A stretch of DNA of 13,711 bases from Flavobacteriales bacterium UBA1937 (GCA_002337005.1 DDFD01000094.1:1-13711), one strand, 5' to 3'; counted from the first letter of the stretch, positions 1 to 8,373 are shown. Made by a program: numbers and translations. Notes: a model not told the origin generated them from the letters alone.

Positions 1-842
1 AGAAAAATAGCTTCGAAAAACCAGACCGAATTTCTATAGGAGCTGCTGGTCCTGTGGTAGATGGGATTTGCCATACCACTAATATTATCTATAAAATAGA
101 TGTAAGAGACCTAAAAAGAGACCTTGGTGTAGATAAAGTTTACTTGATAAATGATTTAGAAGCTACCTCTTTTGGTTTGGCAGAAGTAGATGATGAATTT
201 ATGAAAACCATAAGGCAAGGAAATCCTTCTATTGGCGGACATATAGCGGTGCTAGCTCCAGGAACAGGCTTAGGTGAGGCTTGCCTTTTTTGGGACGGAA
301 AATACCTAAGACCAATGCCTTCAGAAGGTGGGCATAGCGAATTTGCACCAAGAACAGAAGTAGAATTTGAACTCATGAAATTTCTGCAAAAAACCTATGG
401 CGAAATCATTATTTGGGAGCGCTTGGTTTCTGGACCAGCTATTTTTAAAATTTATCAATTCCTGCGAGATGTAAAAGGTCACGAAGAACCAGGTTGGCTT
501 ACTCAGAAATTTGAAGAAGAAGCAGATAAATCTGCGGTGGTAAGTCATACTGCTATGCGTGAGCTTAATCCTACTTGTGTTTTGGCAATGGAGATGTTTG
601 TAGATTTTATGGCACGTAGAGCTAATAATATGGTGCTTAATTATAAATCTACAGGAGGTTTGGTTTTAGGAGGAGGAATTCCGCCAAGAATTTATAATTT
701 CATCAATAAAGATAAATTTGAAGCCAGCTTTTTAAAATGTGATGAGATGGAACCGCTGTTATCAGAAATTCCTATTTATCTCAATCTAAATAGCAAAACT
801 GGTTTATACGGAGCTGCTTATTATGGCGCTTTTTCGGAATAG
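1..842 (+). CDS. glk: Glucokinase, 5'-truncated by the window edge
   Basis: Glucokinase phosphorylates glucose with ATP to glucose-6-phosphate in the cytoplasm. The frame is open from base 3 and ends at TAG 840-842, leaving about 279 residues. By comparison with the E. coli enzyme (321 aa), roughly 50-60 N-terminal residues lie outside the window. The first visible block, ISIGAAGPVVDG followed by HTTN, is the sugar-kinase segment that precedes the catalytic loop. LINDLEAT holds the presumed catalytic Asp (codon 153-155). LAPGTGLG is the glycine-rich phosphate-binding motif. EGGHSEFAP matches the GGHxxFAP signature of the E. coli-type glucokinase family rather than the ROK family. Near the C-terminus, GGLVLGGGIPPR is the expected nucleotide-site glycine motif. 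The GTG at 54 is an internal valine, not the start. The protease gene follows after 34 bases on the same strand. Family assignment is firm; sugar specificity is inferred. Confidence 0.93.
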   Translation, partial: KNSFEKPDRISIGAAGPVVDGICHTTNIIYKIDVRDLKRDLGVDKVYLINDLEATSFGLAEVDDEFMKTIRQGNPSIGGHIAVLAPGTGLGEACLFWDGKYLRPMPSEGGHSEFAPRTEVEFELMKFLQKTYGEIIIWERLVSGPAIFKIYQFLRDVKGHEEPGWLTQKFEEEADKSAVVSHTAMRELNPTCVLAMEMFVDFMARRANNMVLNYKSTGGLVLGGGIPPRIYNFINKDKFEASFLKCDEMEPLLSEIPIYLNLNSKTGLYGAAYYGAFSE

Positions 843-876
843 AATGAAAAAATTAAAGATAATATAATTTGATAAA

Positions 877-3006
877 ATGAAAAAATTACTCATTAGTGCG
901 TGTTTTTTGGTAATGGCTAATCTGGCTTTTGCTCAAGAAATTACGCTAGACAAAATCTACTCGGGTTACTATCGCGGAAAAGGAATTTCTGGAATTTCTT
1001 CGCTTAAAGATGGTGAAAATTATGCCGTGATAGAACGTGAAGGAATCGTGAAATATTCTTACAAAACTACTCAAAAAGTAGGAACTTTGGTAGAAGGAGG
1101 TTTTGAAAGTTATACTTTTTCTGATGACGAGTCTAAAATTCTTCTCCAAAAAGAATCAGAACCTATTTACAGACATTCTTTTTTAGGAAAATTTGATGTT
1201 AAAGATTTAAAATCTGGTAAAATCATCAGTTTAAATAACGGAAATTTCGTGCAAGAACCAAAATTTTCTCCAGATGCTGCTAAAGTGGCATTCGTGGTAG
1301 ATAATAACTTGTATTACCAAGACTTAGCTTCGGGTAAAATCACTCAAATTACTACAGATGGTAAGAAAAATTCTATCATTAATGGTATTGGAGATTGGGT
1401 GTATGAAGAAGAATTCGGGCATGCAGATTTTTACCAATGGAGCAAAGGTAGTGATGCCTTAATCTTTGTAAAATCAGACGAAAGCAATGTTCCTGAAATT
1501 AATATCCCGATCTATGGGAAGAATCTATATCCGAAATTAATGACCTACAAATATCCAAAAGCTGGTGAAGTAAATTCTACTGTTTCGGCGCATTTGTATC
1601 AATTAAGTTCTGGTAAAACTTTAGATTTAAACTTAGGAAGTTTTGAAAATTATTATATTCCTCAGGTTTATAGCACTGCAAAAAATGATGAGGTAGCTTT
1701 GGCAACAAGTAACAGGCATCAGAATAAAGTAGATATTCTAAAAGTAAATACTTCTACCGGTGCGGTTTCTAAATTAATTTCAGAAACAGATAATGCTTGG
1801 ATTGAAACAGACGGAATGACATTAGAGTTTTTAGATGATAATTCTTTTCTTTGGGCTTCAGAAAGAAGCGGTTTCCGTCATTTATATTGGTTTGATGCCA
1901 AAGGAAATCTTAAAAAACCTATAACCAAAGGCAATTGGGAAATCACAGATTATTACGGATTTAATCCTAAAACGAAAGAAGTTTTTATTCAGACTACAGA
2001 AAAAGGAAGTTTGAATAAAGTGGTTTCTAAAGTGAATATTGATAATGGTAAAATGATGTTGCTTTCTCAGGCGGAAGGTAATAATAAAGCAGATTTTTCT
2101 AAAAATTATCAATACTTCATAGAGACCAATTCTACCGCCAATAAACCTTATGTTTACACCTTAAAAGATGGCAACGGAAAATCTCTGAAAGAACTTCAAA
2201 ACAATGATGCTTTATTATCAAAATTAAGTGCAGATAACATAGCAACTCGTGAATTTATCACCATTCCGAATGAAGCAGGAGATCAAATGAACGCTTATAT
2301 CATCAAACCTAAAAACTTTGATCCTAATAAAAAGTATCCATTATTTATGTACCAATATTCTGGACCAGGTTCTCAATCTGTATCAAATTCTTGGGACGGA
2401 GGAAACGGACTTTGGTTTAATCATTTGGTTCAAAAAGGATACATTGTAGCTTGTGTTGACGGACGTGGAACAGGTTATAAAGGAACAAAATTCAAAAAAG
2501 TAACCTACAAAAATTTAGGAAAATACGAAATTGAAGACCAGATTGCTGCCGCGAAATGGTTCGGAAATCAATCTTATATTGATAAAACCAGAATCGGAAT
2601 TTTTGGTTGGAGTTTTGGTGGTTATATGACGAGTTTGGCAATGACGAAAGGGGCAGACGTTTTCAAAACAGGAATTGCTGTAGCGCCAGTTACCAATTGG
2701 AGATATTATGACTCTATTTACACCGAAAGATTTTTGCAAACACCACAAGAAAATCCTGATGGTTATGACCAAAATTCGCCAACTACCTTTGCTAAATTAT
2801 TAAAAGGTAAATTTTTATTAATTCACGGTACAGCAGATGATAATGTACATTTCCAGAATTCTATGGAATTTTCTGAAGCGTTAATTCAAAACAAAAAGCA
2901 ATTTGAATTTATGGCGTATCCCGACAAAAACCACGGAATTTATGGTGGAATGACAAGACCGCAATTGTACCAAAAAATGACAGATTTTATTTTGGAAAAT
3001 CTATAA
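877..3006 (+). CDS. Secreted S9B dipeptidyl peptidase IV-like serine protease
   Basis: This is a prolyl oligopeptidase-family (S9) enzyme of the DPP IV subfamily, which removes N-terminal dipeptides, usually X-Pro or X-Ala, from peptides. The 709 residues begin with a signal peptide ending LAFA|Q, so it acts in the periplasm or outside. Residues from about 25 to 450 form the beta-propeller. They include DWVYEEEF (173-180), whose Glu178-Glu179 correspond to the double Glu that anchors the substrate N-terminus in human DPP IV. The C-terminal alpha/beta-hydrolase domain has a complete catalytic set: Ser579 in GWSFGG, Asp654 in HGTADDNVH and His686 in KNHG. Tyr494 in YSGPG corresponds to the oxyanion Tyr547 of the human enzyme. 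Length is normal for the family. It sits 34 bases after glk and just before three peptide transporters, which suggests a role in peptide use. A terminator follows. The exact cleavage preference cannot be read from sequence. Confidence 0.93.
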   Translation: MKKLLISACFLVMANLAFAQEITLDKIYSGYYRGKGISGISSLKDGENYAVIEREGIVKYSYKTTQKVGTLVEGGFESYTFSDDESKILLQKESEPIYRHSFLGKFDVKDLKSGKIISLNNGNFVQEPKFSPDAAKVAFVVDNNLYYQDLASGKITQITTDGKKNSIINGIGDWVYEEEFGHADFYQWSKGSDALIFVKSDESNVPEINIPIYGKNLYPKLMTYKYPKAGEVNSTVSAHLYQLSSGKTLDLNLGSFENYYIPQVYSTAKNDEVALATSNRHQNKVDILKVNTSTGAVSKLISETDNAWIETDGMTLEFLDDNSFLWASERSGFRHLYWFDAKGNLKKPITKGNWEITDYYGFNPKTKEVFIQTTEKGSLNKVVSKVNIDNGKMMLLSQAEGNNKADFSKNYQYFIETNSTANKPYVYTLKDGNGKSLKELQNNDALLSKLSADNIATREFITIPNEAGDQMNAYIIKPKNFDPNKKYPLFMYQYSGPGSQSVSNSWDGGNGLWFNHLVQKGYIVACVDGRGTGYKGTKFKKVTYKNLGKYEIEDQIAAAKWFGNQSYIDKTRIGIFGWSFGGYMTSLAMTKGADVFKTGIAVAPVTNWRYYDSIYTERFLQTPQENPDGYDQNSPTTFAKLLKGKFLLIHGTADDNVHFQNSMEFSEALIQNKKQFEFMAYPDKNHGIYGGMTRPQLYQKMTDFILENL

Positions 3007-3025
3007 GACGGAAAATTAAAAAATA

Positions 3026-3059
3026 TATCAATAGGAGCGGACTTTAGTCCGCTTTTTTT
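3026..3059 (+). terminator. Intrinsic terminator after the S9 protease; copy 1 of a TTTA-loop hairpin repeat
   Basis: A 6-bp GC-rich stem GCGGAC/GTCCGC (3037-3042 and 3047-3052) with loop TTTA is followed at once by seven T (3053-3059), a good intrinsic terminator 30 bases after the protease stop. The 30 bases from TATCAATA onward recur near 8986 with only three differences, two of which are a matched base-pair swap. A weaker match to the second hairpin of that later copy lies at 3072-3087. Confidence 0.8.
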
Positions 3060-3113
3060 ATGAAAATTTCATTGGTTTTAACAGAAATTTTTTTTCATTT
3101 ATTTTAAAAAACC

Positions 3114-3121
3114 TATTTTTG
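3114..3121 (+). promoter_or_regulatory. Candidate flavobacterial -7 promoter element for the first POT gene
   Basis: TATTTTTG fits the Bacteroidota -7 consensus TAnnTTTG and lies 22 bases before the ATG at 3144, downstream of the protease terminator. No clear TTG-type -33 element is visible at the usual spacing; that stretch is T-rich. The position supports an independent transcript, but such AT-rich matches arise easily by chance. Confidence 0.4.
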
Positions 3122-3143
3122 AAAAAATTGAAAAAATTAATTT

Positions 3144-4811
3144 ATGAAACAACATCCAAAAGGTTTACCGTTTTTATTTTTCACAGAAATGTGGGAGAGA
3201 TTTGGTTATTATTTGATTTTAGGAATTTTTGTTCTCTATGCCATTGAACCAGAAGGAATTGGTGGTGGCCTAGGCTTGCCAGATAAAGTAGCAGATGATA
3301 TTTTCGGAACTTATATTGCGCTTACTTATCTTACTCCGTTTTTAGGAGGATTTTTGGCAGATAGAGTGTTAGGATATGTAAAATCTATTTATTTGGGTGG
3401 ATTTTTAATGGGAATAGGATATATAGGATTGGGTATTTTTAAAGACTTACCACTTTTTTATACCTCTTTAGGATTAATTATTGTAGGAAACGGATTTTTT
3501 AAACCTACGATTTCTACCCTTTTAGGAAACCTCTATTCTGAGCCAGAATACAAAGACAAAAAAGATACAGGTTACAATATTTTCTATATGGGAATTAATA
3601 TTGGGGCTTTTGTTTGTAACATCATTGCAGCATTTATGCGTAATAAATTTGGTTGGGGAGAAGCATTTATCACCGCAGGAATAGGAATGTTTTTAGGATT
3701 AATCATTTTCTCTTTTGGGTTAAAACACGTTAAAAAAGCCTCTGAAATGAAACCAGCCGAAAAAGGCGATACTAAAATTTCTGATGTTTTGGTTAAGGTA
3801 TTCTTACCAGCTATTATTGCGGGAGCTATTGGTTGGGTAGTGCCTACGTTGGTTTTAGGAAAAACAATTTTTGGTAGTACCAATACAGATGCCTTTATTT
3901 TTGCGTGTATTCCTGTGATTTATTTTTATGCTTCATTATATTTTAAAGCCAATTCTGAGGAAAAAAGACCAATCGGAGCTTTGCTTTCTATCTTTTTAGT
4001 AAGTATGTTTTTTTGGGCGATTTTCAAACAAAATGGTACTGCACTAACACGTTGGGCAAATTATTACACGGATAGAAGTGTTCCAGCATCTTTTGAAAAA
4101 CCATTAGAAAATATATATATGGTAGATGGTAAAGATTTTAAAGACAAGGAAGTTTCTGTTTATGATAATCAATTCCAAACTCAAAAAGACGCAGACGGAA
4201 AAACAATAAAAACTACTGGAAAAGATATTTATTTTAAAAATATTGCCCCAGAGAAAAGGGCAGAATTAGAAAAAAATCCTGACCAAAAAGTCTATCTCTA
4301 CAATACCGAATTGTTTCAATCGATTAATCCGTTTTGGGTAATTGCTTTAACACCTGTGGTAGTTGCATTTTGGGCTTTTCTGAGGAAACGAAAAAAAGAA
4401 CCAACTACACCTACCAAAATTATGATTGGTTTGTTTATTACTTCCTTATCTTGTTTGGTGATGGTTTTTGCTGTTTTCGCAGGAGATAATGGAGCGGTTA
4501 AAGTTTCGCCGCTTTGGTTGGTGGCAAGTTATGGAGTAGTTACCATAGGTGAGTTGTGTCTTTCTCCGATGGGATTGTCTGTTGTTTCTAAGCTATCGCC
4601 AACTAGAATTACCGCATTGATGATGGGAGGTTTCTTTTTGGCAAATTCTGTAGGGAACAAACTTTCGGGGATTTTGGCAAGTACTTGGTACAGTTATGAG
4701 AACAAAGAATACTACTTCTTGGTAAATTTCGGGCTGCTTCTTTTTGCCACTATTTTAGGCTTAAGTATGCTGAAAAGATTAAATGCAGTAATGAAAGAAA
4801 AAGGAGTTTAA
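3144..4811 (+). CDS. POT/PTR2-family peptide transporter 1, divergent gate residues and enlarged TM7-TM8 loop
   Basis: This is a proton-coupled oligopeptide transporter of the major facilitator superfamily in the inner membrane, 555 aa. The N-terminal E15xxE18R19F motif, NGFFKP (115-120, TM4), the PTR2 signature FYMGINIGA (147-155) and GELCLSPMGLS (469-479, TM10, Glu470) are all present. Two features are odd. First, the Arg of the usual ERFxYYGMR segment is Leu26 (ERFGYYLIL), and the acidic residue of the TM7 FWAxFEQ motif is Lys295 (FWAIFKQ). In Streptococcus thermophilus PepTSt these sites correspond to R33 and E300, which pair across the extracellular gate. Second, about 66 extra hydrophilic residues lie between TM7 and TM8 (roughly 312-390), predicted periplasmic. 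It may belong to a Bacteroidota-specific POT branch whose substrate or coupling differs. It has its own candidate promoter and a strong terminator, so it is likely transcribed alone. Confidence 0.9.
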   Translation: MKQHPKGLPFLFFTEMWERFGYYLILGIFVLYAIEPEGIGGGLGLPDKVADDIFGTYIALTYLTPFLGGFLADRVLGYVKSIYLGGFLMGIGYIGLGIFKDLPLFYTSLGLIIVGNGFFKPTISTLLGNLYSEPEYKDKKDTGYNIFYMGINIGAFVCNIIAAFMRNKFGWGEAFITAGIGMFLGLIIFSFGLKHVKKASEMKPAEKGDTKISDVLVKVFLPAIIAGAIGWVVPTLVLGKTIFGSTNTDAFIFACIPVIYFYASLYFKANSEEKRPIGALLSIFLVSMFFWAIFKQNGTALTRWANYYTDRSVPASFEKPLENIYMVDGKDFKDKEVSVYDNQFQTQKDADGKTIKTTGKDIYFKNIAPEKRAELEKNPDQKVYLYNTELFQSINPFWVIALTPVVVAFWAFLRKRKKEPTTPTKIMIGLFITSLSCLVMVFAVFAGDNGAVKVSPLWLVASYGVVTIGELCLSPMGLSVVSKLSPTRITALMMGGFFLANSVGNKLSGILASTWYSYENKEYYFLVNFGLLLFATILGLSMLKRLNAVMKEKGV

Positions 4812-4828
4812 TCTCAATAAATAATGAT

Positions 4829-4857
4829 AAATCGCAGTATTTTACTGCGATTTTTTT
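4829..4857 (+). terminator. Strong intrinsic terminator after POT transporter 1
   Basis: A perfect 9-bp stem ATCGCAGTA/TACTGCGAT (4831-4839 and 4843-4851) with loop TTT runs into a T tract (4851-4857), and two A bases upstream can extend the stem. It starts 18 bases after the stop codon and separates the first and second transporter genes. Confidence 0.9.
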
Positions 4858-4892
4858 GTGATATAAAAATGTGGTAGTTTTTCAAAAAAAAC

Positions 4893-4900
4893 TATATTTG
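4893..4900 (+). promoter_or_regulatory. Candidate flavobacterial -7 promoter element for POT transporter 2
   Basis: TATATTTG matches TAnnTTTG exactly and lies 33 bases before the ATG at 4934, immediately downstream of the preceding terminator. No convincing TTG -33 box is seen about 19-21 bases upstream. Context makes this the better of the two promoter candidates in the window. Confidence 0.5.
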
Positions 4901-4933
4901 TGAATCTTAATAAAAATTTAACAATTAATAAAT

Positions 4934-6649
4934 ATGGATACAGTTCAAGCTCAATCTAGACATCCGAAAGGTCTTTGGGTTTTATTTAGTACAGAAATGT
5001 GGGAGCGTTTCAATTTCTATGGAATGCGTGCAATTCTAAGCCTTTTTATGGTTCATGCTTTAATGTTGGGCGAATCTAATGCTTCAATTATTTATGGCGG
5101 ATTTTTAGCATTGTGCTATCTTACTCCTCTTTTAGGAGGTTTTATTGCAGATAAATATTTAGGAAACAGATATTGTATTATGCTAGGAGGGACTTTAATG
5201 GCGATTGGTCAATTGCTATTATTTTATAGCGCTATCTCATTTAGTACAAGTTTAGAGTCTTCTAAGGCAATTTTTTGGTTAGGTTTATTAGTAATCATTT
5301 TTGGAAATGGTTTTTTCAAACCTAATATTTCTTCTATGGTAAGTAGCCTTTATCCAGCTAGTGAGAAAACTAAATTAGATTCTGCTTTTACTATTTTCTA
5401 TATGGGGATTAATATTGGTGCTCTTTTGAGCCAATATTTTGTTCCATTAATTGCAGATGTAAAAGTAAATGGAGTACAAGATCCTTATGTCTTTAAATGG
5501 GGGTATTTAATGGCCGCTATCGCAATGATGTTAGGAACTTTTATTTTCTTTTTCTTAAAAGATAAATACGTAGTAACACCAGAAGGTAAGCCGATTGGAG
5601 GGTTGCCTTCTAAAAATAAATCTGAAAGTACAGAAACTGGTGAGACAGAAACTGCACAGTTTTCAGGGAAATCAATAGGTATTACAGGAATAGTTTTTGC
5701 AATTATGTTCTTTGTTTTTAGATATATATTGGTTGGTGAATTTGGATTTGGAGCAATGGAAATGGGGCAATTGGTAAAAGGAATAATTTATCCATTTATC
5801 TATTCTGCTGGTATTTCTTTGGCATTTCTAATTATGACTTCTGCCGAAAACAAAGTAGAAAGACAGAGAATTTGGGTAATTTATATTATTTCGTTCTTTA
5901 TTATATTTTTCTGGGCAGCTTTCGAACAAGCTGGTTCTTCGCTTACTTTTATTGCGTCTAACCAAACGGATAGACATTTCTTATTTGGTTGGGAAATGCC
6001 TGCGTCTATGGTTCAGATTTTTAATGGAATTTTTGTAGTGCTTTTGGCAGTTCCATTCAGTATTGTTTGGGATAAATTAAGAGAGAAAGGTAAAGAACCA
6101 ATTTCACCATTGAAACAGGCTTTTGGTCTTGCGCTAATTGCTTTGTCTTATTTTATTATTGCACATAATGTAAAAGATTTGGGCAATCATGGTTTATTGG
6201 CAATAAAATGGCTAGTACTTTTATATTTTATCCAAACTTGTGGCGAGTTGTGTCTTTCTCCAATCGGTTTATCTCTAGTAGGTAAATTAGCACCAAAGAG
6301 ATTTGCATCTTTATTATATGGAGTTTTCTTTATTTCTAACGCAGCAGGTTATGCACTAGCAGGGACTTTAGGCGCAATCTTACCTGCAACAGGTGATAAA
6401 TTCGAAACAGCTAAAAAGATAGGAATAAATCTTCAAGATGTTTTAGATAAAAAAATAACTTTAACATCAGAGCAGGCTGCTTACTTTGCAAAAGAACAAT
6501 TACCAACTGCTTATAAGACCTTTGCAGGTTTTGAAATTCACAATTTATTTGAATTCTTTATGGTGTTTGTAGTGCTTTGTGGTATAGCAGCAGTAATTTT
6601 GGCTTCAATAACGCCAATTTTGAAAAAAATGATGCACGGAGTAAAATAA
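4934..6649 (+). CDS. POT/PTR2-family peptide transporter 2
   Basis: This is a proton-coupled di/tripeptide transporter of 571 aa in the inner membrane. Signature motifs are complete: E21xxE24R25F with FYGMR (Arg32), GNGFFKPNIS (124-133), IFYMGINIGAL (154-164), the TM7 motif FWAAFEQAGSSL with Glu331, and GELCLSPIGLS (437-447) with Glu438. It therefore keeps both the Arg-Glu gate pair and the TM10 Glu known from characterised POTs. A polar segment with many Glu and Thr (about 228-243) lies between the two six-helix halves. A further hydrophilic stretch (about 484-535) separates the last two helices and is longer than in its right-hand neighbour. The gene is flanked by intrinsic terminators on both sides and has a candidate -7 element, so it is probably monocistronic. 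Peptide transport is the family function; the preferred substrate is unknown. Confidence 0.93.
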   Translation: MDTVQAQSRHPKGLWVLFSTEMWERFNFYGMRAILSLFMVHALMLGESNASIIYGGFLALCYLTPLLGGFIADKYLGNRYCIMLGGTLMAIGQLLLFYSAISFSTSLESSKAIFWLGLLVIIFGNGFFKPNISSMVSSLYPASEKTKLDSAFTIFYMGINIGALLSQYFVPLIADVKVNGVQDPYVFKWGYLMAAIAMMLGTFIFFFLKDKYVVTPEGKPIGGLPSKNKSESTETGETETAQFSGKSIGITGIVFAIMFFVFRYILVGEFGFGAMEMGQLVKGIIYPFIYSAGISLAFLIMTSAENKVERQRIWVIYIISFFIIFFWAAFEQAGSSLTFIASNQTDRHFLFGWEMPASMVQIFNGIFVVLLAVPFSIVWDKLREKGKEPISPLKQAFGLALIALSYFIIAHNVKDLGNHGLLAIKWLVLLYFIQTCGELCLSPIGLSLVGKLAPKRFASLLYGVFFISNAAGYALAGTLGAILPATGDKFETAKKIGINLQDVLDKKITLTSEQAAYFAKEQLPTAYKTFAGFEIHNLFEFFMVFVVLCGIAAVILASITPILKKMMHGVK

Positions 6650-6668
6650 AAAAATAAATATATCTAAT

Positions 6669-6698
6669 AAAACCATCGATACATCGGTGGTTTTTTTT
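6669..6698 (+). terminator. Intrinsic terminator after POT transporter 2
   Basis: The stem AACCATCGA/TCGGTGGTT (6671-6679 and 6684-6692, one G-T wobble) with loop TACA is followed by eight T (6691-6698, of which the first two close the stem). It begins about 20 bases after the stop at 6649. Confidence 0.88.
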
Positions 6699-6766
6699 AT
6701 TTTCGTAGCACTTTGATAAAGTTTAAAATCATAGTCAAAGTTTTTAATAAAAAAAATAGAATTAAA

Positions 6767-8278
6767 ATGAATTTAACATTAGAAGAAATTCAAAATTTTA
6801 AAGGAAAATATCCTCGCCAAATTTGGTCACTTTTTTTCTCTGAAATGTGGGAACGTTTCTGCTTCTACGGAATGCGAGGAATGTTAACCTATTTTATGAT
6901 AACTGAATTAATGATGAAAGAAGATGAATCTCAACTTCAATATGGTGCAACTCAAGCCTTTGTTTATGCTTTTACATTTGTAGGTGGACTTTTTGCAGAT
7001 AAAATTCTAGGCTTTAGGAAATCTCTTTTTTGGGGAGGTATGCTTATGATTGTTGGGAGTATAATTTTATCCATAGATCCTCACCAATTTTTCTTTTTAG
7101 GAATAGCTTTTACGGTAATTGGAACTGGTTTTTTTAAACCTAATATTTCTACTATGGTTGGTAAATTGTATAAAGCTGGAGATACTAGAACAGATGCAGG
7201 GTTTTCTTTGTTTTATGGAGGTATAAATCTTGGAGCATTATTAGGGGGGTATTTTTGTATTGCAATAGGTCAAGGTGATTTATTGAGCAATTATATTCCA
7301 GAAGATAAAAGATGGAATGTAGCATTTAGTTTAGCTGCAATTGTGATGGTTATTAGTTTGGTTAATTTTATTTTTACCCAAAAAAAACTCGGACCAATCG
7401 GTCTTCAACCGCAAAAACTAAATCCAGATGGGAGTTTTTCACCTATAAAAAAATGGAAAGAATATGGAGTTTATGCTCTTTCCCTAGTTTTTGTTCCGAT
7501 TATTATGACAATGGTTTCCAAAACCGATTATACTGATTATTTTATGTGGACAATAGGGCCACTAACTTTAATTTACCTTTTCTATGAAATGACAAAAGTA
7601 ACTTCTGTAGAAAGAAATAAACTTTTAGCAGCTTTAGTTTTTATTATTTTTTCAATAATATTTTGGGGAATTTATGAACAAAGTGGAGGTTCATTAAGTA
7701 TTTTTGCAGCTAAAAATTTAAATAGAGATTTATTAGGATTAAATCCTAATGGTGTTAATAACTCTGGAGGTGCTTTTTTCATTATTTTTTTAGCAATACC
7801 TATTGGTTTATTTTGGATTTGGCTTAATAAACTAAAATTAGAACCTAATACAATTATAAAATTCGGTTTAGGTTTTATATTTTTAGGTTTAGGATATTAT
7901 GTAATTTTTGCAACCAAATTTTTTGCAAATGCACAAGGAGTAACGTCCCTCAATATCTTTACATTAGCTTTATTGGTAATAACTTTGGGAGAAATGTGCT
8001 TATCACCAATAGGTCTTTCAATTATGACGAAACTTTCTACTGAAAAGTTACAAGGAATGATGATGGGAATGTGGTTTCTGGCATCTGCTTATGGACAATA
8101 CGTTGCAGGAATCATAGGAGCAAACATGGCTTCTGCAAAAGAAAGTTCTTCTAATTTAGAAAAATTAATTACCTATACTAATGGTTACAAAGATTTAGGT
8201 TTATATGCCCTAATTGCAGGTTTGGTATTAATTTTGATATCTCCTTTAGTGAAAAAATTAATGCAAGACGTTCATTAA
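6767..8278 (+). CDS. POT/PTR2-family peptide transporter 3
   Basis: This is the third proton-coupled oligopeptide transporter in the row, 503 aa from the ATG at 6767. That start was chosen because the frame is open 18 codons further up to a TTG at 6713, but that extension is Lys/Asn-rich, abuts the previous terminator and has no family counterpart. Motifs present: E26xxE29R30F with FYGMR (Arg37), TGFFKPNIS (120-128), FYGGINLGALLG (149-160), the TM7 FWGIYEQSGGSL with Glu304, and GEMCLSPIGLS (408-418, Glu409). Gate Arg and Glu are both kept. It lacks the long TM7-TM8 and TM11-TM12 loops of its two neighbours. No convincing terminator follows, so read-through into the thioredoxin-like gene 87 bases downstream is possible. 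Sequence divergence among the three copies argues for old paralogues, not a recent duplication. Confidence 0.92.
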   Translation: MNLTLEEIQNFKGKYPRQIWSLFFSEMWERFCFYGMRGMLTYFMITELMMKEDESQLQYGATQAFVYAFTFVGGLFADKILGFRKSLFWGGMLMIVGSIILSIDPHQFFFLGIAFTVIGTGFFKPNISTMVGKLYKAGDTRTDAGFSLFYGGINLGALLGGYFCIAIGQGDLLSNYIPEDKRWNVAFSLAAIVMVISLVNFIFTQKKLGPIGLQPQKLNPDGSFSPIKKWKEYGVYALSLVFVPIIMTMVSKTDYTDYFMWTIGPLTLIYLFYEMTKVTSVERNKLLAALVFIIFSIIFWGIYEQSGGSLSIFAAKNLNRDLLGLNPNGVNNSGGAFFIIFLAIPIGLFWIWLNKLKLEPNTIIKFGLGFIFLGLGYYVIFATKFFANAQGVTSLNIFTLALLVITLGEMCLSPIGLSIMTKLSTEKLQGMMMGMWFLASAYGQYVAGIIGANMASAKESSSNLEKLITYTNGYKDLGLYALIAGLVLILISPLVKKLMQDVH

Positions 8279-8295
8279 TTTTATAACTTTACGAG

Positions 8296-8373
8296 ATGAA
8301 ATCCTCATTTTAAAGGAATTAGATATAATTTTAGAGATTAGAAGATTTCATAAACACTATGGCCTATGAAATC
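8296..8373 (+). promoter_or_regulatory. Possible start-codon-sequestering leader with alternative pairings
   Basis: GATTTCATA (8344-8352) is perfectly complementary to TATGAAATC (8365-8373), which contains the ATG at 8366 of the thioredoxin-like gene; the loop is 12 bases. The same left arm can instead pair with an upstream ATGAAATC (8296-8303). The two pairings exclude each other, as in leaders that hide or expose a start. The arms are short and AT-rich, so chance is a serious alternative. Confidence 0.3.

Noticed and set aside
54..56. GTG at 54 as start of the glucokinase gene.
   Set aside because: The frame is open to the window edge and encodes the conserved ISIGAAGPV block upstream of it, so the gene is truncated rather than starting here.
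3584..3883. A 99-codon open frame on the - strand inside the first POT gene.
   Set aside because: It is antisense to transmembrane-coding sequence whose composition suppresses stops, and it has no recognisable domain. Other antisense frames in the window were dismissed for the same reason.
6713..6766. An 18-codon N-terminal extension of the third POT gene from a TTG at 6713.
   Set aside because: The extension is Lys/Asn-rich, begins just after the previous gene's terminator where the promoter should lie, and the ATG at 6767 gives the N-terminus expected for the family.
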